Source: Zobellia alginiliquefaciens
GTDB taxonomy: Bacteria > Bacteroidota > Bacteroidia > Flavobacteriales > Flavobacteriaceae
Assembly: GCF_029323795.1 (NCBI RefSeq)
Contig: NZ_CP119758.1
Coordinates: forward strand, 2,418,001 to 2,482,000
Length of the DNA stretch: 64,000 nucleotides
Reading direction: 5' to 3'
Under the pieces are notes generated by a model. The model made no database searches and was not told where the DNA came from. It worked only from the letters and a program-made list of their open reading frames with translations. The position numbers and the translations under genes are program-made. Numbering within the stretch: the stretch's first letter is position 1; each line of letters opens with the position of its first letter. Below are positions 45,897-55,100 of the stretch, piece by piece.

Positions 45897-46724
45897 CTAG
45901 AGTTTGAGCTCTTTGGCTACTCCATATACAAGTTCATTCACGGATTGAATTAATCCTATAATAGCTTTTTTGTCAGTTATTACTTCCTTTCCTTCTTTTG
46001 TTTTGCCATTTCGATGAACTAAATCGTGCCTCATTAAAACATATTGGTATGTCTCTTTTATTTTAGGAAAGTCAATTTCAAAAGTATTTCGATACATTTC
46101 TCTAACAGTTGGTAGATTATGATAAATGGTGTTGAGCATAATCTTTTTAGCTGTTTCTTTCAGATTGTCCGATTGTTCGAATATTTCCTTTAACTCAAAT
46201 TTTCTTTTTTCAAAATCGGGATGTGTCTTGACAAATTTTCTAAAATATTTTTCGTTTTCAAAAGATAGGTTAATAAAGACATCGGCTAGAAACGTCTCCA
46301 TTGTTCCTATAACTCCAATGAATATTTGCCTATTAAGTACTGATTTGAGAGTATCGTCGGGTGTTTTTAAATGGGTCAAGGCCTTGAGGTTCTCAATATC
46401 AATTTCGTATTTTTTTACAAAATGCTTGTTGTCAGTTATTGTTTCAAATTGTTCTTCATAATTGAATTTTTCATCTAATTCCCAGGGATAAAATTTAACT
46501 GAAGTGTTATGGTCTAGTCTTTTTATTTTATCCAAAATTTTCTGTGGGGAAGATGGGTAGAACTGAATAACATATTGGTATATAATCCCGTGGGTGCTCT
46601 CTTCTGTCAATAATTTATAATCTAATAGCTGCCAGTCTTCTATTGAAATATCTAATAATTCTGCCAACTCTTTATTAAATTTTGCATCTTCTATGTTATT
46701 AATCCAATCTTTAATACTTCCCAT
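45897..46724 (-). CDS. HEPN-like domain protein of unknown function
   Basis: The 275-residue protein is soluble, Lys/Glu-rich and has no signal peptide. The N-terminal 125 residues match nothing I know. The C-terminal half is helical and contains RHDLVHRNG (Arg 232, His 237), which fits the R-x4-6-H motif of HEPN domains that act as RNases or RNA-binding modules. Helices around VIGTMETFLADVFINLSFE resemble the RiboL-PSP/MAE-type HEPN families. No nucleotidyltransferase antitoxin lies beside it. AT-rich codon use is slightly above its neighbours, so it may be an acquired gene. The functional call is tentative. Confidence 0.6.
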   Translation of the reverse strand: MGSIKDWINNIEDAKFNKELAELLDISIEDWQLLDYKLLTEESTHGIIYQYVIQFYPSSPQKILDKIKRLDHNTSVKFYPWELDEKFNYEEQFETITDNKHFVKKYEIDIENLKALTHLKTPDDTLKSVLNRQIFIGVIGTMETFLADVFINLSFENEKYFRKFVKTHPDFEKRKFELKEIFEQSDNLKETAKKIMLNTIYHNLPTVREMYRNTFEIDFPKIKETYQYVLMRHDLVHRNGKTKEGKEVITDKKAIIGLIQSVNELVYGVAKELKL

Positions 46725-46789
46725 GTTGTATTTTTAATTATTGGGTTAAATTGCTCATAAAGAATTTAAAGAACACACCGATACATCAG

Positions 46790-47440
46790 TTACTCCCCCA
46801 ATTCCGTAATCTTCTTTTCATAAAGCTTCTTGCTTTCCACTACGGCAACGTTCAATTCTTGCATGATACCTTCTACACGGCCTTCTATGCTTTTCATTTG
46901 GTCGTTTATATTGTCAAAAGAGTTCAAGGCAGCGGCTACTTCTAAGGCTTTTACAACTTCTACGGCATCACCATGTAATAGCTTTAGTTTGTCAATGGCT
47001 TTTGAGGTGTTTGTTAAGGTGCCGTTATATTTGGTGCGAGCTTTTTCAATGGCGCTCAAAAGTGTCTTTTTGCTAGTTTCGTCACTAAGGCTATTGGTCT
47101 GTTTTTCCATGGCAGTGAACAGATTGGACGCTTTTTCTTTAAGGTCTTCGTACTCTTTGTTCAAGTTCTGTACGCGACGGTCTACTTTCTCCCAATCGCC
47201 ATACACCTTGGCAAATTCCTTGTCCTCATTTTTGGTGTCTTCCAATGCTGTTTTTAACGCATTTAAAGACTCAAGACCTTTGTTTACGTTTTTGTTGGCT
47301 GTTTCTTTTTTGTTTTCAAAAGTAGACACCTGACTTTTAAATTTGTCCTTTAGGCGAATAAGGTCTTCGGGACTTTTGTTTTTCCAACAAGAAGTAAGTG
47401 CAAGCGCAGTGAGGGCAATTAATAGTGTTCTTTTAAACAT
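46790..47440 (-). CDS. Coiled-coil lipoprotein
   Basis: The 216-residue protein has lipid-anchor Cys at 18 (LTSCWKNKSPEDLIRL). The rest is almost wholly alpha-helical, with heptad-like Leu/Val/Ala spacing and many charged residues (for example LNKEYEDLKEKASNLFTAMEK), so it should be an elongated periplasmic coiled coil. No enzymatic motif is seen. It follows the metallophosphoesterase gene by 45 bases on the same strand. A 167-codon open frame on the other strand (46830-47333) is a composition shadow. Confidence 0.75.
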   Translation of the reverse strand: MFKRTLLIALTALALTSCWKNKSPEDLIRLKDKFKSQVSTFENKKETANKNVNKGLESLNALKTALEDTKNEDKEFAKVYGDWEKVDRRVQNLNKEYEDLKEKASNLFTAMEKQTNSLSDETSKKTLLSAIEKARTKYNGTLTNTSKAIDKLKLLHGDAVEVVKALEVAAALNSFDNINDQMKSIEGRVEGIMQELNVAVVESKKLYEKKITELGE

Positions 47441-47485
47441 GAATTGTGATTATTATTTAATGGTAGGGCAAAGATACATATTCTT

Positions 47486-48403
47486 CTAACCATTCGCTTT
47501 TTGGTAATCCTGCAGTTTTTGTGGGCCTTCTAGTAAAACACGTACTACGCGGAGCGTGCCATCTTCCGTTGTGGAAATTTGCCATTTGATCAATGAAATA
47601 GAACCCTTTTCTATTTCAATGCCCGTAATACTACGTGGGTGAACGCAGCTACCATCATTAAAAAACGGAATGTCTCCAGGTTCGGGAAAGCGTGGTCTGT
47701 GGGTGTGGCCAACAATGGTGATCAAAAGGTTGTTCTTTAGAATCCATCGCTTAATTCGTCGTTCAATTTTAATAAGCTCTTTGTAGTTTTTGGCTGGGCT
47801 CGTAGGATCTGCAATGCCCCAGACTTGTAGGGGTTTCCAAAGAGCACGAACCAGAAAGCGGCTCCAGCGCCAAAAGGTATAGTTCCACCAATCTGCTTGG
47901 TGGCCGTGCGTCAAGAAAATTTCTTGTTGCGTGTTCTTGTGTTTTAGTACAATGCCTTCGTGATAGGTAATGCCTTCAAAAAGCGCCTTAGATTCCCCAT
48001 CTATAGGCTCAAAATAGCGGCTAAGGTGCTTTTTTACATATTCTGGGTCTTTGTACACCATATCATGGTTGCCCCATATCATATGTAATTTTTTGCTCCA
48101 ATGAAATTTTCTTAAAAGCTCATAAACATTTTTATGTGCCTCAAAAATGGACTCAAAAAAACGGTTCTCCCAAAGTTCGTCCCCATCACCTATTTCACAA
48201 TAATCAAACCCTTCTTTGAAATAAAAATTAAGGGCATGAAAGTAGATGTTTCGGTTGTTGGCGAAGTCATCTGCAAAACTATTGTCGCCTCTATGGCAGT
48301 CACTGAAGAGAATAAATTTCGATTCATCGTCAAAAGGCACCACTTTGGCATTTTGGTATGCTCTGGATAACCGGGTATTGGACGACATATTGTAAATTTG
48401 CAT
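47486..48403 (-). CDS. Calcineurin-like metallophosphoesterase
   Basis: The 305-residue cytoplasmic protein has all the metal-binding motifs of the calcineurin-like fold: FSDCHRGD, GDGDELWENR, WGNHDMV, LTHGHQADWW and VGHTHRPRF. The GDGDE (in place of GDxxD) and the WW after GHQ resemble UDP-2,3-diacylglucosamine pyrophosphatase-like members, but identity as LpxH cannot be claimed. An alternative start is the Met at 48388. It is divergent from the GAF-domain gene across a 94-base gap that must hold both promoters. Confidence 0.88.
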   Translation of the reverse strand: MQIYNMSSNTRLSRAYQNAKVVPFDDESKFILFSDCHRGDNSFADDFANNRNIYFHALNFYFKEGFDYCEIGDGDELWENRFFESIFEAHKNVYELLRKFHWSKKLHMIWGNHDMVYKDPEYVKKHLSRYFEPIDGESKALFEGITYHEGIVLKHKNTQQEIFLTHGHQADWWNYTFWRWSRFLVRALWKPLQVWGIADPTSPAKNYKELIKIERRIKRWILKNNLLITIVGHTHRPRFPEPGDIPFFNDGSCVHPRSITGIEIEKGSISLIKWQISTTEDGTLRVVRVLLEGPQKLQDYQKANG

Positions 48404-48497
48404 AAATATCTAAAAAAAGCGACGAAAGGCATAAACTTTGTTTTAACAAAACATTATTTTCTTTTGTAACTTTATATAGGTATTTACGACTGATTAG

Positions 48498-50882
48498 ATG
48501 AGAATGGAGAAAAACTACGAAAACGAATTACCTATCAGCCGCCTCATTAGCTTTGATAAGCTTTTGCGGCAGTACGATGCTATGGCCAAAGGTGACAATA
48601 TCACTACGGCTAAAATGGCGCAGCGTATTTTAGAGGCTGCAGCGCCATACCCCGAACTTAGAGAAGGGTTTAGCGATCCAAGTTTATTAAAAAAACATAA
48701 AGACGTAATTGATATAATTCTTCAAGATATCTTTTCGGAGGTCTTGACTAACAATGAGATAAAGGCGGCTTCTTTGCCGTATGACAATATTATTTTCAAT
48801 TCTTCAAAAAGGTTTAGAAGAATATTAAAAGATGCCGGTGGGGTAGATTTTGTGCCAGAAATGCGCAACTTGCCGGAGCACCAAATGTATATTGTAGCGT
48901 GTACCGTAATTTTGAATTTTTACTACGGTTTCAACTTTGATTTTAAAAGACCATTTTTCTACGATATTCCCGATAAAAATGGGGTAATGCGGCATTACAG
49001 AATTCTGTATAATGCCGATTTTATGGAAATTCTACCTACCGATAAAGCAAAAGACCTTACCCAGGAAGATGTAGATGAACTCTTGGACAATTTTGATAAT
49101 ATTGAACTTTGGATGGAGAAAATTCCACCAAATAGTTTTATTTCCAAGGGGTTTGTTATCTCTAATATGTTCGATGTTACTGCGGAGCATTCCATTTCTG
49201 AGATAAAATCCAGTCTCATTGCTAATGACAAGCGAAACGATGAAAGCTTTATTGGCGATTTTCAGGAGACATTTCGCTCGTTCTTTAATGCGCCCAATAT
49301 TAATGTGGGCCTAATGGAGTACAACGCTAAAGAGAAAAGTTTTGAAAGGGTATACGGTACAGGTATGGAGAGTTTTCTTTTAGGGGAAAATGATGAAATG
49401 GCTTGTGTTAGCGCCCTATGCGAAAAATCGTATCAAAAATTATTGAACGAGAATAAGTATTTTGCTATTTCAGATGTTGATCGGTATATCGCAAAAGCCG
49501 GTGATATGAATCTGTACAATAGATTTCAGGAACAAGGCATCAAGAGTGCAATTTTGGCACCAATTGCCCAAAACGGAGAGCTTTTGGGTGTCATTGAGCT
49601 TGTAGCTTACAAAGTTAACGTGCTTAATAGTGTAAATGCTAATAAGTTAGAAGATATAATGCCGTTTATTGTGTCTGCCGTTTTACGATCTAAAACGGAA
49701 GAGAGCAATTTGGTAGATGCCGTCATACAGAACGAGTGTACATCTGTTCACGATTCTGTATACTGGCGTTTTGAAGAAGAGGCCAAACGTTTTATAAAAG
49801 ATAACCAAGAAGGCGGGCACCCTACTTTTAAGGAGATTGTTTTTAAAGATGTGTATCCTTTATACGGGCAGGTAGATATAAAAAATTCTTCCCAAGCACG
49901 CAATATGGCTATCCAAAGAGATTTGATGATTCAGCTTTCTACGGTAAACAATGTGCTTGAGGCTGCGTGGCAGAAGAGCAAGTTGCCTATCTATGAAGAG
50001 CTGATGTTCAGGGTTAACGGCCATGTTGATAGTATAAAAGAAACGCTTCACACCAATAGCGAACAGGCTATCTTCAATTTTGTGATGGATGAAATAAATC
50101 CTGTTTTTTCACATTTGAAGAAATCCGATGATGAATTGAAAAACCTAATTCGCTCTTATGAATCATCGGTAGACATGGGTACGGAGTCTTATTATGATCA
50201 CCGTCGTAATTATGATGAAAGCGTCACCCAGATTAATATGACGTTGGCGGCTTTAATGGATAAAAAGCAAAAAGGAGCCCAAGCCATGTTCCCTCATTAT
50301 TTTGAGCGGTATAAGACAGATGGTGTTGAGCACAACATGTATATAGGTGAAGAAATAGTAGGAGATCGTGATTTTGATATGCTTTACCTAAACAATCTTA
50401 GGTTATGGCAATTACAGGTGATGTGCGAAATGGAAAATGCCCATTACGCGCTAAAACCAGAGCTTCCTGTTCCTTTAGATGTTGCCTCGCTTATATTGGT
50501 ATACAGTACGTCTCTCTCTATCCGCTTTAGAATGGATGAGAAGCGTTTTGATGTAGATGGTACTTATAATGCCCGATACGAGATTATAAAAAAACGAATT
50601 GATAAGTCCTTTATAAAAGGAACCAATGAACGTTTAACACAAGCGGGAAAGATGGTCATTGTCTATTCTCAGAAAAATGATGAGTTAGAATATCTTAGAT
50701 ATATCACTTTCCTAAGATCAAAAGGCTATTTTACGGGAAAGGTAGAGATAGTGGAGCTGGAAGGTTTGCAGGGTGTAAGTGGGCTCAAGGCCATACGCGC
50801 AGATATTCTGTATAAGACCAAAGAGAACAACTTGGAAAAGACCTACACTTACGAGGACCTTATGAACGAGTTAAAATCTTAA
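48498..50882 (+). CDS. GAF-domain protein of unknown function
   Basis: The 794-residue soluble protein has an unrecognised helical N-terminal region (1-240), a GAF-like domain (about 250-405, with IKSAILAPIAQNGELLGVIELVAY) and a long helical C-terminal part. There is no kinase, cyclase or DNA-binding domain. It appears to be a conserved Flavobacteriaceae protein whose GAF domain may bind a small ligand. Start Met 1 or Met 3 are both possible. It converges on the HD-PycTM gene, with a strong shared terminator. Confidence 0.75.
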   Translation: MRMEKNYENELPISRLISFDKLLRQYDAMAKGDNITTAKMAQRILEAAAPYPELREGFSDPSLLKKHKDVIDIILQDIFSEVLTNNEIKAASLPYDNIIFNSSKRFRRILKDAGGVDFVPEMRNLPEHQMYIVACTVILNFYYGFNFDFKRPFFYDIPDKNGVMRHYRILYNADFMEILPTDKAKDLTQEDVDELLDNFDNIELWMEKIPPNSFISKGFVISNMFDVTAEHSISEIKSSLIANDKRNDESFIGDFQETFRSFFNAPNINVGLMEYNAKEKSFERVYGTGMESFLLGENDEMACVSALCEKSYQKLLNENKYFAISDVDRYIAKAGDMNLYNRFQEQGIKSAILAPIAQNGELLGVIELVAYKVNVLNSVNANKLEDIMPFIVSAVLRSKTEESNLVDAVIQNECTSVHDSVYWRFEEEAKRFIKDNQEGGHPTFKEIVFKDVYPLYGQVDIKNSSQARNMAIQRDLMIQLSTVNNVLEAAWQKSKLPIYEELMFRVNGHVDSIKETLHTNSEQAIFNFVMDEINPVFSHLKKSDDELKNLIRSYESSVDMGTESYYDHRRNYDESVTQINMTLAALMDKKQKGAQAMFPHYFERYKTDGVEHNMYIGEEIVGDRDFDMLYLNNLRLWQLQVMCEMENAHYALKPELPVPLDVASLILVYSTSLSIRFRMDEKRFDVDGTYNARYEIIKKRIDKSFIKGTNERLTQAGKMVIVYSQKNDELEYLRYITFLRSKGYFTGKVEIVELEGLQGVSGLKAIRADILYKTKENNLEKTYTYEDLMNELKS

Positions 50883-50889
50883 TGTTGAC

Positions 50890-50926
50890 CAGCGCTATAG
50901 GATTCAGGTTCTATAGCGCTGATTAG
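50890..50926. terminator. Bidirectional terminator, 11-bp perfect stem
   Basis: CAGCGCTATAG (50890-50900) pairs perfectly with CTATAGCGCTG (50911-50921) around a 10-base loop, and ATTAGTTTTT follows. It lies between the convergent GAF and HD-PycTM genes. Confidence 0.85.
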
Positions 50927-50929
50927 TTT

Positions 50930-52132
50930 TTAGGTGGGTAGTTCAATTATTCTTTCTGGGCCGTAAAACTTAAGTGCTACAAAAAATGCAATTACGGAGA
51001 GGGTCATACCGATCATAAAAATAGTATACGTCCAACGTAGTAATTTGTACTTTCTGTCTAAAACTACACCCAAAAAATAAAGGTCTTTTGTTAAAGAGTC
51101 ATAGACGTATTTTTGGTCTTTAATCAATTCTTGAATGGCCCACTCATAGTCTTCAAGCTTCATTTTATGAAAATTTCCAAAGAACAATAGGTTTACCTTC
51201 TTTTGGTTTACATCTTCTTTGGTAAACTCACCGCTTGTTACATTTGGCCTGGTCGCCAAGACCGACATTATCATTGAGGTAACACTGAACATTACAAAAA
51301 TAGCGGCAGGAATAATTAAGTAGTCGTTAGATGGATTATCCAGTTTTGGAATTAGATTGGTAAGCATCAATGAAATGATAATGGCATTGACGGATAAAAG
51401 AATATTCGCTTTTGTATCTGCGATGTCACTTAATTTTAAGTGGTTACGCATGGTAACCCGGAACATGGTTTGTATGCCTCGTTCTGGACTCTGGTTTTTT
51501 AGTTTAACCTTAAGTTCCTCTTTTTTACGCGTTTTATTCTGCTTTTTATCCTGCTTAATTAGTTTTTTAAGGTTGTCATCTTTTCCTTCTTGCCAATTCT
51601 TAATGGCATAATCCGTATAAAAACGATGCTCTGTTTGGAACATTTTAATATTGCTTCGGCGCCATTCTTTTTGTGAAATTTCGGCAATACCTAAAAGTCG
51701 CAATTCTTCCCGTAGCATTTCGCAGGTTTGGTCATAACTAGATTGTGCCAAGTGAGACGCATCTGCATCCCTCATAATTTCTTCCATTAAATTTTGTGGC
51801 TCATGACCTCTCTTGGTGGCCATGATCAAATTGCATATAGTTTCTATAGTTTGTGCTTCGCAATTTTGTTGAGTAAGAAATTCCCTAGCTATATCGCAGC
51901 TGCTTTCTTCGTGGTTCTCAACGCCCTTTGTGTAGCCAGTGTCATGTAGCCAGGCCGCTATCGTTATTGCATCACTATCAATAGCGTTTAAATTATAGAA
52001 ATCCAGCAATTCTTTAGTACTTTTGACCACTCGCTGTGTATGCCTTAGATTATGATACAAGTAGTTGGGGTCTAAATCTTTGACTAGCAGGTTAGTTGCA
52101 AATTCTTCGGTTTTCGATAGTAATTCCGGCAT
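50930..52132 (-). CDS. HD-domain phosphohydrolase fused to Pycsar-effector-like membrane domain (DUF5706)
   Basis: The N-terminal part (about 1-190) is an HD domain with YHNLRHTQRV, the paired His-Asp in WLHDTGYTKG (63-64) and RDADASH. It probably hydrolyses a nucleotide or phosphate ester. A charged Lys-rich linker follows (about 195-220). The C-terminal part (about 222-395) has TMRNHLKLSDIADTKANILLSVNAIIISLML and three membrane helices, the pattern of the PycTM/DUF5706 membrane effector of Pycsar anti-phage systems. No nucleotide cyclase lies beside it, so a stand-alone role is likelier than a Pycsar operon. Divergent from the phosphoesterase-barrel gene by only 39 bases. Confidence 0.8.
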   Translation of the reverse strand: MPELLSKTEEFATNLLVKDLDPNYLYHNLRHTQRVVKSTKELLDFYNLNAIDSDAITIAAWLHDTGYTKGVENHEESSCDIAREFLTQQNCEAQTIETICNLIMATKRGHEPQNLMEEIMRDADASHLAQSSYDQTCEMLREELRLLGIAEISQKEWRRSNIKMFQTEHRFYTDYAIKNWQEGKDDNLKKLIKQDKKQNKTRKKEELKVKLKNQSPERGIQTMFRVTMRNHLKLSDIADTKANILLSVNAIIISLMLTNLIPKLDNPSNDYLIIPAAIFVMFSVTSMIMSVLATRPNVTSGEFTKEDVNQKKVNLLFFGNFHKMKLEDYEWAIQELIKDQKYVYDSLTKDLYFLGVVLDRKYKLLRWTYTIFMIGMTLSVIAFFVALKFYGPERIIELPT

Positions 52133-52171
52133 GAAAAATTGTTTATGGTTCCAAAATACAAAATATTGAGA

Positions 52172-55100
52172 ATGAATGGTATTCTATTACGTAAACATTT
52201 TACTTTAATAGCATTGGTTTCTCTATTGGCAAGTTGTGCCACTTCTAAGTCTAAATACGCAAGTGAAGTAGGAAAAACGGATGTTCCCACCTCAAAAGAA
52301 ATAGCACATACATTTTTTTTAATTGGAGACGCGGGCCTATCTCCTATGAACGGGATGAACGATGCTCTTAAGATTTTTAAGGCTAAATTGGATGGGGCGG
52401 ATCAAAATAGTACAGCACTATTTTTAGGGGATAATATCTACCCAGCAGGTCTTCCTGATCCCATTGATTCTACTGCAGCCTATATTAAGGCTAAAAATGA
52501 CCTTGACGCCCAATTAAAAACATTGGAAAATTTTAAAGGGAAACCCATTTTCATTCCTGGTAACCATGATTGGTATACTGAAGGTCTTGTAGGTTTAAAG
52601 CGAGAACAGGACTATATTCAAGAACATTTAGATAGTGACGAGGTTTTTTTTCCTGAAGATGGGTGTCCTATAAAGACTATTGAAGTCAATGATAAAGTGG
52701 CTATAATAGCAATAGATACAGAATGGTACCTAACAAATTGGAACCATCGTCCGGATATCAATGATAAATGCGATATCAAGACTCGAGATAGATTTTGGTT
52801 AGAACTAGAGGATGAAATTAAGGATAACCGGCAGCGCACTACTATAATAGCCGCGCACCACCCAATGTTCAGTTATGGTACGCATGGCGGGCAATTTTCA
52901 CTCAGGTCACATTTCTATCCTAAAGGTAATATTGGGCCGCTTCCTATTTTTGGTAGTTTTATTAATGTTTTGAGAAAAACAACGGGGGCATCTGTTGAAG
53001 ATATGCAGAACAAGCGGTATACGGAGTTAAGAAAACGCTTGTTGACATTGGCACAGTACTCCAATAAAGTAATTTTGGCATCGGGTCATGAACATACGCT
53101 ACAATATATCGTGGAGGAGAATACACCACAGATTGTGAGTGGTTCAGGCGCTAAATCCGGTGCAACGCGTTTGTTGAATGGAAGTAAATTCTCAACTGGT
53201 CAAAGGGGCTATGCTACGTTAGAGGTCTACAATGATGGTTCTTCCCAAGTACGTTATTTTGGAGTAGATGAAAATAAAGAAGAGGAGTTTTTATTTACAT
53301 CTCAGGTATTACCTCCGGACAGGGAATTTTTTGAAGAGAATTATCCGGAACAATTTGCAGATAGTGTTGAGGCTTCAGTGTATAGTAACGATGAGGTAGA
53401 AAGGAGCGGTTTTTTTAAATTCTTATGGGGAAACCGATATCGAGATTATTATAATGCCAAGGTTAAGGTTCCAACGGTGAATTTAGATACGCTCATGGGA
53501 GGTCTTAAACCTGTACATATGGGAGGTGGGCATCAATCAAAATCATTGCGATTACGTCATAAAAGCGGAAAGGAATATGTTATGAGGGCCATTCGTAAAA
53601 ATGCGGAATTGTACCTGCAGGCTATGGCATTCCAAGACCAATACGTGATGGGTGATTTTGAGGGAACGTATACAGAGAAATTTCTTCTTGACTTTTATAC
53701 CGGATCACATCCGTACGGGGCTTTTACCGTTGGTGTATTGTCTGATGCAGTTGGACTGTTTCACACCAACCCGGTTTTGTATTATGTGCCAAAACAACCG
53801 GCATTAAAAGGATATAACCAATCTTTTGGCGATGAGCTTTATATGATTGAAGAACATACCGGTGACGGACATGGCGATTTAGAAAGCTTTGGTTTTGCAA
53901 ACGACTTAAAAAGTACGGACAGCATGCTCGAAGATTTACGTGATGATGAGAAATATTCCGTAGACTCTGAGCTATACTTAAGGGCTCGCCTTTTTGATAT
54001 GGTTATGGGAGATTGGGACCGTCATGTGGACCAGTGGAGATGGGCGGAATTTAAAGATAAAAAAACAAAAATGGTAGTTTACAAGCCGGTACCACGGGAT
54101 CGTGATATGGTCTTTTCAAAACATGGTGACGGTCCGCTTATGAAGCTAGCAACTAGAATTGTACCGGCATTACGCTTAATGGAGGGTTTTGATGATAAAA
54201 TAAGAAATGTAAAAGGATTTAATTCTTCGCCTAAAACATATGTATTGGATATGGCCCTTTTAACCGAGACTACGTTGGAGGATTGGCAAAAACAGGCTCA
54301 GTTTATAAGAGAAAACATAACTCCTGAGGTAATAGATCAAGCCTTCAGGCATTTTCCAATAGAAGTAAGGGATAAGACAGCTGCAGATATAAAAAAGATG
54401 TTGTTGGCCAGAACAGCCCATATTGAGGAAACCGCACGCATTTATTATGGCGTTTTAAATAAATATGCGGTAGTTGTAGGAACGGATAAAGATGATTGGT
54501 TTGAGGTGAACATCTTAAACAACAAAGAAACCGAGGTCAAAGTCTACCGAAATATTAAAGGTAAGAAAGATAAGTTGTACTTCAGTAAAGTATTCAATAG
54601 GGAAAATACTAAAGAAGTATGGGTCTACGGTTTAGATGATGATGATATTTTTGAGGTAAACGGAGATAACAGAAGCGCTATCAAAATGCGCTTGGTGGGA
54701 GGTCAAAATAATGACATCTATCGTGTGGGCGAAGGTGGGAACATCGCTATATATGATTACAAATCAAAAAAGAATACAATTGAAGAGCGTAGCGGTTCTA
54801 AATTAAAACTTACGGATGATTACAATACCAATAACTATTTGCCTTTGCAAATCCGTAATTCGGTCAATCAAATAGTTCCAACTATAGGTTTTAATCCGGA
54901 TGACGGGGTTAAAATAGGAATCAGTGACACCTATACGTACAACGGCTTCAGGCAGAACCCTTTTACGCAACAACATAAGGTAGATGCTTCGTTTTACTTT
55001 GCGACCAGTGGTTTTGAATTAGGATACGGAGGGGAATTTGCCCATATTTTTGAAAATTGGAATTTACATTTGGGAGCTCGTTTTACAAGTCCAAATTTTG

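Noticed and set aside
46830-47333. 167-codon open frame on the plus strand
   Set aside because: It lies wholly opposite the coiled-coil lipoprotein gene, which has a clean signal peptide and lipobox. The plus-strand product is Ser/Leu/Phe-rich without domains and is a composition shadow.
47486-48403. LpxH
   Set aside because: Metal motifs fit the superfamily, but I cannot see family-specific residues that would prove UDP-diacylglucosamine hydrolysis.
50930-52132. Complete Pycsar defence system
   Set aside because: The effector-like domain is present, but no uridylate or cytidylate cyclase gene lies on either side.
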